Shown: positions 58,235 to 64,000 of the stretch, piece by piece
How the letters are laid out: each line of letters opens with the position of its first letter
Numbering within the stretch: position 1 is the stretch's first letter
Origin: JAEUWI01 sp942492815
Lineage (GTDB): Bacteria > Hydrogenedentota > Hydrogenedentia > Hydrogenedentales > JAEUWI01
NCBI GenBank assembly: GCA_942492815.1
Contig: OW818658.1
Coordinates: forward strand, 7,812,001-7,876,000
Direction: 5' to 3'
Length of the DNA: 64,000 bases
Notes under the pieces: generated by a model
The model's database searches: none
What the model was told of the DNA's origin: nothing
The model's input: only the letters and a program-made list of their open reading frames with translations
Position numbers and translations under genes: made by a program

Positions 58235-61087
58235 CTACAACTTGTCCTTCAAGAACCGTCCCGTGTGGCTGGCCTTGTTCGCGGCGATCTTGGCGGGCGT
58301 ACCCGTGGCGATGACCTTGCCGCCCGCATCGCCGCCTTCCGGCCCGATATCGATGATCCAGTCCGCCGTCCGAATCACGTCGAGGTTGTGCTCGATGACC
58401 ACCACCGTGTTGCCGTGATCCGTCAGTCGGTGGAGCACCTGGAGGAGCTTGTCCACGTCCGCCGCGTGGAGGCCCGTGGTGGGCTCGTCCAATATATAGA
58501 GCGTGCGGCCCGTCTGGCGTTTGGCCAGCTCCGTGGCCAATTTCACGCGCTGGGCCTCGCCGCCGGAGAGCGTGGTGGCCGCCTGGCCCAGGGTGATGTA
58601 GCCAAGGCCTACGTCCAGCAGCGTCTGCACGGGCCGGTAAATCGCCGGGATGTTCTTGAAGAACTCGCAGGCGTCCTCCACCGTCATTTCCAGCACTTCG
58701 GCGATATTCTTGCCCTTGTAGCGGATCTCCAGCGTGTCCCGGTTATAGCGGTGACCGTTGCAGGTGTCGCAGGGCACATACACATCCGGCAGGAAGTGCA
58801 TTTCGATGGTGATGAGCCCGTTGCCCTCGCAGGCCTCGCAGCGGCCGCCCTTCACATTGAAGCTGAAGCGGCCCGGCTTGTAGCCCCGGGCTTTCGCTTC
58901 AGGCACATAGGTGAATAGATCGCGGATCGCGCCAAACATGCCGGTATAGGTCGCGGGATTGGAGCGGGGCGTGCGACCGATGGGCGACTGGTCGATATCG
59001 ATGATCTTGTCGATATTCTCCAGCCCCTCGATGCTCTTGTGCTTGCCCGGCTTGTTCTTCGTGCCGCCATGGAGCGCGCGGGACACGGCGGGGTAGAGGG
59101 TCTCGTTGATCAGGCTGGATTTTCCCGAGCCCGACACCCCCGTGATGCACACGAAGAGGCCGAGGGGGATATCCACGTTAACCTTCTTCAGATTGTTGTG
59201 CTCCGCGCCGCGAATCGAGATGAATTTGCCGTTGCCCTTGCGCGGCCCTTCGGGACAGTGGATCTTCAGCTTGCCCGTGAGGTATTGGCCGGTGAGCGAC
59301 TTGGGCGAGGCCATGATTTCCGCCGGTGTTCCCTGGGCCACCACGCGCCCGCCGTGGACGCCCGCGCCGGGGCCCATGTCCACCACGAAATCGGCGGTGC
59401 GGATGGTGTCTTCGTCGTGCTCCACCACAATCACGGTATTGCCCAGATTGCGCAGTCGTTCCAGCGTGGCGATGAGCTTTTCATTGTCGCGCTGGTGCAG
59501 ACCGATGCTGGGTTCGTCGAGGATATACACCACGCCCACCAGGCCCGATCCAATCTGGGTGGCCAAACGGATACGCTGGGATTCGCCGCCGGACAGGCTG
59601 CCCGCCTGGCGATCGAGGGACAGATAATTCAAGCCCACGCTGGAAAGAAAGCCCAGCCGCTCGCGGATTTCTTTGAGAATGCGCTCGGCAATCACCTTCT
59701 GGGACTTGTCCAGCTTGAGGCTCTTCATATAGTCCACGGCTTCGCCGATGGACATGGCGGTCACGTCGATGATGTTGCGGTTGTCCACCTTCACCGCCAT
59801 GGATTCGGGCCGCAATCGCGCGCCCTTGCACTGGGGGCAGGGCCGTCCCCCCATGAACTCGCCGATCACCTCCCGCGCGCGGTTCGACTCGGTATCGCGA
59901 TGGCGCCGCTCCAGATTGGGTATGACGCCTTCGAAAGGTCGAGAGGTCTCATAGGTGCTCTTTGCGCTGTTGTAGGCAAACTTCACCTCTTCGAGGCCCG
60001 AACCATAGAGCACAATTTGCTTGAAGCGATCCGACAGATCGCGCCAGGGCGTGCGGGTGCTCACCTTGTAATGTTTGCACACCGACTCCAGCGCCATGCG
60101 GTACATGCCGTCCATCACCTTGTGCATGCTCCACGGGCGGACCGCGCCGTTTTCGATGCTCAGGGAAGGATCGGGGATGACCAGCTCGGGATCCACTTCC
60201 ATCACGGAGCCGAGACCCGTGCAATGGGGGCAGGCGCCGTGGGGATTATTAAAGGAAAAGGCACGAGGCTCCAACTCTTCCGAGGCGATACCGCACTCCA
60301 CGCAGGCCAGGTGCTCGCTCTGGAGAATTTCCTTCTCCTGGCCGTCGGGCAATTGCGAATAGACGCGCATGAGGCCCTTGCCCAGCTTCAGGCAGGTCTC
60401 CACGGAATCGGTCAGGCGCTTTTGCACACCCTCTTTCACCACCACGCGATCCACCACCACATCGATGTCGTGCTTCACATAGCGCTCCATCTCGATGTCG
60501 TCGTCCACATTGTGAAAAGCGCCATCCACGCGGATGCGCGTGAAGCCCTGGTGCTTCACATCGTCGAAAACCTTCTGGTAGGTGCCCTTGCGCTGGCGGA
60601 TGATGGGCGCGAGCAATTGCACCTTGGTCGACTCCGGTAGCGCCAGAATCGAGTCTACAATGCTCTGGGGTGTCTGGGACACGATGACCTTGCCGCACTG
60701 GTGACAGTGGGGGATGCCGATGCGCGCAAAAAGCAGGCGGAGATAGTCGTAGATCTCCGTCACCGTGCCCACGGTCGAGCGCGGGTTGCGGTGGGTCGTC
60801 TTCTGCTCGATGGAGATGGCCGGGCTCAGCCCCTCGATGTGATCCACATCGGGCTTGTCCATTTGATCGAGGAACTGGCGCGCGTAGGCCGAAAGGCTCT
60901 CCACATAGCGCCGCTGGCCCTCCGCATAGAGCGTGTCGAAGGCCAGGCTCGACTTCCCCGAACCGCTCAGGCCGGTGATAACCACCAGCTTGTCCCGGGG
61001 GATGTCGAGGTTGATGTTCTTAAGATTATGTTCGCGGGCACCCCTGATGGAGATCACGTGGGTGGGCCCGGACTGTTTCGGAGGCAT
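58235..61087 (-). CDS. uvrA: Excinuclease ABC subunit A
   Basis: 950 residues from the ATG at 61087. Damage-recognition ATPase of nucleotide excision repair. Walker A VVITGLSGSGKSSLAFDTLYAEG and the second ITGVSGSGKSSLINETL; zinc modules CVEC-x19-CPHC and CEACEGNG ... CDTC; signatures LSGGESQRIRLATQIGSGL and LSGGEAQRVKLATELAKR; Walker B YILDEPSIGLH and YILDEPTTGLH. All are intact. A frame extending 64 residues further upstream has no family sequence. Confidence 0.98.
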   Translation of the reverse strand: MPPKQSGPTHVISIRGAREHNLKNINLDIPRDKLVVITGLSGSGKSSLAFDTLYAEGQRRYVESLSAYARQFLDQMDKPDVDHIEGLSPAISIEQKTTHRNPRSTVGTVTEIYDYLRLLFARIGIPHCHQCGKVIVSQTPQSIVDSILALPESTKVQLLAPIIRQRKGTYQKVFDDVKHQGFTRIRVDGAFHNVDDDIEMERYVKHDIDVVVDRVVVKEGVQKRLTDSVETCLKLGKGLMRVYSQLPDGQEKEILQSEHLACVECGIASEELEPRAFSFNNPHGACPHCTGLGSVMEVDPELVIPDPSLSIENGAVRPWSMHKVMDGMYRMALESVCKHYKVSTRTPWRDLSDRFKQIVLYGSGLEEVKFAYNSAKSTYETSRPFEGVIPNLERRHRDTESNRAREVIGEFMGGRPCPQCKGARLRPESMAVKVDNRNIIDVTAMSIGEAVDYMKSLKLDKSQKVIAERILKEIRERLGFLSSVGLNYLSLDRQAGSLSGGESQRIRLATQIGSGLVGVVYILDEPSIGLHQRDNEKLIATLERLRNLGNTVIVVEHDEDTIRTADFVVDMGPGAGVHGGRVVAQGTPAEIMASPKSLTGQYLTGKLKIHCPEGPRKGNGKFISIRGAEHNNLKKVNVDIPLGLFVCITGVSGSGKSSLINETLYPAVSRALHGGTKNKPGKHKSIEGLENIDKIIDIDQSPIGRTPRSNPATYTGMFGAIRDLFTYVPEAKARGYKPGRFSFNVKGGRCEACEGNGLITIEMHFLPDVYVPCDTCNGHRYNRDTLEIRYKGKNIAEVLEMTVEDACEFFKNIPAIYRPVQTLLDVGLGYITLGQAATTLSGGEAQRVKLATELAKRQTGRTLYILDEPTTGLHAADVDKLLQVLHRLTDHGNTVVVIEHNLDVIRTADWIIDIGPEGGDAGGKVIATGTPAKIAANKASHTGRFLKDKL

Positions 61088-61137
61088 GGCGATTACTACC
61101 TTTTCGCCCGGCAAGGGCGGTGCATGACAAGCCCCAT

Positions 61138-61166
61138 AGCATACCGGCCAACCCCGCGCGCCGCAA
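61138..61166 (-). promoter_or_regulatory. Possible uvrA promoter
   Basis: Reading leftward: TTGCGG, 17-nt spacer, TATGCT, ~50 nt before the uvrA ATG. Moderate match; no LexA-like box was noticed. Confidence 0.4.
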
Positions 61167-61231
61167 CCGCGAGAAAGAAGGCCAGACCGGAGAAAGAATA
61201 CTAAATATAGGTTCAGTGATTCCACTGCGAA

Positions 61232-61331
61232 GTGGGACTGTCCAGAAAGAAGCACGTTTCCCGCAAGGAAGACTGGCAACTGTATTCACCACCCGGCCCG
61301 AGGGATACCACCCCGGATAGGACTGTCCCAC
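61232..61331. repeat. Small imperfect inverted repeat (GTGGGACTGTCC)
   Basis: GTGGGACTGTCC at 61232 and GGACTGTCCCAC at 61320 pair with one mismatch, ~76 bp apart. It lies in the 551-bp gap (61088-61638) between uvrA and the next gene, which otherwise holds the 213-bp element that follows and no gene. Confidence 0.4.
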
Positions 61332-61348
61332 GTTTTTAATACTAACGT

Positions 61349-61561
61349 CGGGTGCCACCTCAATCGAGCAACGCTCGTTTGGGTGCCACGAGGCAGGAAT
61401 TCCACGACCTGCAACGACACCCAAGCCCCGCTTGCGGACTCAGAGCGGACGTTGAACGTGTTGCTTCCTGCTTGCACGGATTTTTTGCGGCCAAATTGCA
61501 GCACCAAGCTGCCGCCGCTAACGGCACCCAAACGAGCGTTGCTCGATTGAGGTGGCACCCG
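61349..61561. repeat. 213-bp element with perfect 39-bp terminal inverted repeats
   Basis: Arms 61349-61387 and 61523-61561 are exact reverse complements over 39 bp and each contains CGAGCAACGCTCG, itself a palindrome, plus two GGGTGCC motifs. The centre (135 bp) is non-coding. Same architecture as the 58004 element but unrelated in sequence. Confidence 0.92.
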
Positions 61562-61638
61562 CGGTCGCTCCTTGATAGTTCAGGAAGCTCTGTGAATTTG
61601 GGTCACCATGGGCCTTGAAGTTAGCGAAGTTGGGGAGG

Positions 61639-63045
61639 CTACTCCACAATTTCTTCCACCTCGACTCCCAGCGGCTCATGCCACCACGTCACCATCGTTG
61701 GCCCAAACCCTTGCTCCCTGATTGCGACGTCCGTCTCCTCCCGAAAGCCCAACCGGAACGATTCCTCGGTTCGCTCGTAGACGTAGCGGTCTCCCATCAG
61801 CGGATTCACGGGCAGGCTTCCGCCAAACGCCCCGGCGAGGTCATCCAACGATTCAGGGTAAGTCCCCGTGCTACGCCGATGTCGCTCCAGGAGAATCGCG
61901 ATGCGGATCACATCCATGGAAGCCTGCTCATGGGCATTCTGCTCGAACCCATGCCGGCTGAGGGTGAGTACGTAACGCCAACCGGGATTGCCGCGCGTGA
62001 ACTTGATGTGGCGACGGTCGGGTTCCACATCGAAGTCTTTGCAAAACTGTTCTAAGTCTTCCTTCACTTCAAAATAGGGCCGGTCCGCCAGATCCAAGAG
62101 CCCGTTCATGGCTCGGTTGAAGCGGTCAAAGTCATGGTTGAAGAGTGCGGGTGTGAGGCGCGGGTACGCCCAGGCCCTGACATAATTCACTGGATTCTCC
62201 GAGAGCTTCAAGTCGCGTGGAATCGTCTTCCAATTTTCAAAACGATGAACTAATTCAGTGGCCTCGCCCTGAACGTGCTGAAAAAATAATGCTTCTTTCC
62301 GATGCTCCCCCAGAAGTTGGAGGAATTGGTCCCAGCGCGCATCGTCGACGGCTCCGCTTTCGATGGCGGTTCGCACCAAGTCCCAAGTCATGGCGGGTTT
62401 GACAAATGTCCGTCGAGTGGAGCGAAGGCTGATTTCCCTCAGACGCACAAGCGCCTCAAGCGAATCGATCTCCGCCCGATAGTCCTCAAGAAGGCCTTCG
62501 GACAACATGCGCCAATTCAAAAAATCCTCGCAATACGAGATACTGTAAATGTAGTCCAAATCTTGCCACAGGATACTCGGGTTGAGCAGGCGGCCCAACT
62601 CCCCGCTCTCATTGATCAACTTGAGCAGCGCTCCCTTTGCGGGGGAAAGGCAGGCCAGATAGTCTGTAAATGCCTCTCGTTGTTCCGGAGTCCATCCGGT
62701 CTCACCGCCACCATCTCGTGATTGGGGCGGTACAAGACCGCACTCATTCCACGCCTTCGCCACATCATCACCTGCCGCCAGCCACCGCGCTCGGAGTTGG
62801 CTTTCGTTGGCGGATGGCTCAAGGGGAACAATTCGAGCGCCTGCCACCGATGTAGTATTTTCGGGAACCGCCACAGGCGCCGCCGCCGCCCGCTCCGCCT
62901 CCAACCGCGCCAGCTTCTCCTTCAACACCGCGACAGACGCATCCCGCGCACGCCCGGTGGTCGTGGCAAGCATCTGCCCCACCACGGCGGCAAGCAACAC
63001 GATGGCGACGACGGTCACCAGGCTCCATTGCAGGAACTTACGCAT
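61639..63045 (-). CDS. Membrane-anchored protein of unknown function, paralogue 1
   Basis: 468 residues from the ATG at 63045, with GAGGAAA ~7 nt upstream. One N-terminal helix (LQWSLVTVVAIVLLAAVVGQML) followed by a coiled coil (VAVLKEKLARLEAERAAA) and a mainly helical exported domain. The C-terminal ~100 residues (IRIAILLERHRRSTGTYPESLDDLAG ... LPVNPLMGDRYVYER) resemble the tail seen after pilin-like or metalloprotease-like domains in Planctomycetes-type hypothetical proteins. Not recognised otherwise. The neighbouring gene at 63169-64000 is a clear paralogue sharing NYxRxWAYPRLTPALFNHD and FNRAM. Confidence 0.75.
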   Translation of the reverse strand: MRKFLQWSLVTVVAIVLLAAVVGQMLATTTGRARDASVAVLKEKLARLEAERAAAAPVAVPENTTSVAGARIVPLEPSANESQLRARWLAAGDDVAKAWNECGLVPPQSRDGGGETGWTPEQREAFTDYLACLSPAKGALLKLINESGELGRLLNPSILWQDLDYIYSISYCEDFLNWRMLSEGLLEDYRAEIDSLEALVRLREISLRSTRRTFVKPAMTWDLVRTAIESGAVDDARWDQFLQLLGEHRKEALFFQHVQGEATELVHRFENWKTIPRDLKLSENPVNYVRAWAYPRLTPALFNHDFDRFNRAMNGLLDLADRPYFEVKEDLEQFCKDFDVEPDRRHIKFTRGNPGWRYVLTLSRHGFEQNAHEQASMDVIRIAILLERHRRSTGTYPESLDDLAGAFGGSLPVNPLMGDRYVYERTEESFRLGFREETDVAIREQGFGPTMVTWWHEPLGVEVEEIVE

Positions 63046-63168
63046 GGGCAATTTCCTCTTGCTGCACTTCGGGCGCATTGGGAGTCGCGATGAACATTCA
63101 CCGCCCCGATGCTTCTATTGATTCAATGGCCTTGCGCGCCTTGTTCGCCGCGCAGGCAAAAACGCGCA

Positions 63169-64000
63169 TCATTGCGAATTCTCCGTGGCCGTCACGTTTT
63201 CCGCGGCCGGATGTTCGTCAAAATCCTCGTACCCAAGCGGGTCGTGCCACCATGTCACCGTAACCGGGTCAACCCCAAGTGCCACGAGTTCGGCGACGGT
63301 TTCCTGGCGAAAGCCCAATTTAAAGGAATCCTCGGTTCGCTCATAGACATAGTCATCGCCCATCAGCGGATTCACCGGCAGACTACCGCCCAATGCCTCC
63401 GCGAAGACCTCCAGCGACTCGGGGTAGCTCCCGCTGTCGCGCTTGTGCTTTTCGAGGAGAATCGCAAAGCGGATAATATCGATTGATGTCTGAACTCGGG
63501 CATTTTGCTCAAACTCATGTCGGCTGAGCCCAAGAATGTAAATCCACCCCATATTCGTGCGTGTAAATTTGAGCGCATGAATCTCCGGTTCCACATCGAA
63601 GTCCTCACAAAACTGGGCCAGATCATCCTTCACTTCATAGTATGGCTTGGCCGCCAGATCCAGGAGTCGTTCCATGGCTCGGTTGAACCGGTCGAAGTCA
63701 TGGTTGAATAAGGCTGGTGTGAGGCGAGGATAGGCCCAGGTCCGGAGATAGTTAACCGGGGCTTCCGAAAAATTGAATGAAGGAGGCCCCTCGCCCCACG
63801 TTTCGAAACCTTCCAAGATCGATGCCGTGTCCCGCCTTACCTGCTCGAGGAAGTGTTGTTGAGAACGACGGATCTCCAACACCTCGCGCAATCGATTCCA
63901 TCGCACATCATCGACAACTCGATTCTCAATTGCGGGCCTCAAGATGTGCCACTCTAGCGTTCGCCCGATGCTCAGATAGTAATTCAGGCCGCTGAAAGCG
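63169..64000 (-). CDS. Paralogue 2 of the unknown protein (5' end outside window)
   Basis: The open frame runs off the right edge; 277 residues are visible. Translation of the last bases gives AFSGLNYYLSIGRTLEWHIL, aligned with the equivalent region of paralogue 1, so the TTG at 63942 is not the true start. It shares WAYPRLTPALFNHDFDRFNR, DLAQFCEDFDVEPE and SGSYPESLEVFAEALGG with its neighbour. The C-terminal tail (DEHPAAENVTATENSQ) is different. 123 nt separate it from paralogue 1, probably one transcript. Confidence 0.75.
   Translation of the reverse strand, partial: AFSGLNYYLSIGRTLEWHILRPAIENRVVDDVRWNRLREVLEIRRSQQHFLEQVRRDTASILEGFETWGEGPPSFNFSEAPVNYLRTWAYPRLTPALFNHDFDRFNRAMERLLDLAAKPYYEVKDDLAQFCEDFDVEPEIHALKFTRTNMGWIYILGLSRHEFEQNARVQTSIDIIRFAILLEKHKRDSGSYPESLEVFAEALGGSLPVNPLMGDDYVYERTEDSFKLGFRQETVAELVALGVDPVTVTWWHDPLGYEDFDEHPAAENVTATENSQ

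Noticed and set aside
61286..61618. Two mirrored small open frames beginning MPPQSSNARLG
   Set aside because: They are the two identical arms of the 39-bp inverted repeat read on opposite strands, not genes.

Overview
The window is about 64 kb of GC-rich, gene-dense DNA from a diderm bacterium. LPS genes (lpxA, lpxB), type II secretion/type IV pilus-like genes, lipoproteins and an outer-membrane style export pump all point to a Gram-negative cell envelope. The mix of a Rho with a long disordered insert, many large polytopic membrane proteins of unknown function, and Planctomycetes/Hydrogenedentes-like hypothetical proteins suggests an uncultured lineage near the FCB/PVC groups (for example Candidatus Hydrogenedentota). 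That placement is inference from gene style, not a phylogeny. No rRNA, tRNA or CRISPR array was seen.

Layout. 1-2302: a PAS histidine kinase (cut by the left edge) coupled to a secreted SGNH hydrolase. 2464-6674: two divergent large membrane proteins whose promoters sit in a 7-bp-repeat palindrome. 6867-8803: a HAD phosphatase overlapping an MFS permease. 8837-13343: a sugar ABC importer of the rhamnose/AI-2 type with a fused double-ATPase-permease. 13354-14670: a REP-associated tyrosine transposase (RAYT) sandwiched between two copies of a ~325-bp palindromic repeat. 14727-16238: an O-antigen ligase-like protein. 16260-24817: a leftward housekeeping run, lpxA - Gfo/Idh oxidoreductase - lpxB - polA - rho - purN. 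24818-25495: a long intergenic region with hairpins and operator-like repeats. 25496-31416: an FHA-GAF sigma-54 activator, then a pseudopilin/GspK/GspF-like secretion operon ending in a textbook terminator. 31565-37720: a leftward operon of a small membrane protein, two GT-C-like membrane proteins, thiS and thiE. 38018-47023: a surface polysaccharide locus (two GT2, three GT4, one FkbM-like methyltransferase, a Wzx-like flippase, a DegT aminotransferase). 47360-49769: TetR - methyltransferase - TIGR02757/DUF2400 operon. 50032-53707: a lipoprotein adaptor/ABC efflux pump plus a YajD-like HNH nuclease. 53881-57866: a metal-dependent cyclase/hydrolase and two tandem paralogous MFS permeases. 58235-61087: uvrA. 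61639-64000: two paralogous unknown proteins, the second cut by the right edge.

The most unusual content is between the genes. (i) Four dispersed copies (R1-R4) of a 321-329 bp element share one architecture, with two ~108-bp inverted-repeat units about 110 bp apart and four GGACAGC-type cores; two copies bracket the RAYT gene. (ii) Many gaps carry short tandem repeats of period 7 or 9, often as inverted arrays that can fold into long hairpins, frequently beginning at a stop codon or lying at promoter or ribosome-binding positions. (iii) Two further elements of ~200 bp have perfect 35-39 bp terminal inverted repeats. (iv) Several genes have a -10 box only 6-8 nt from their ATG, which predicts leaderless mRNAs.

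Start codons were chosen from overlaps with the upstream stop (ATGA/GTGA), visible Shine-Dalgarno motifs and family length. All similarity statements are from recognised motifs, not from searches.
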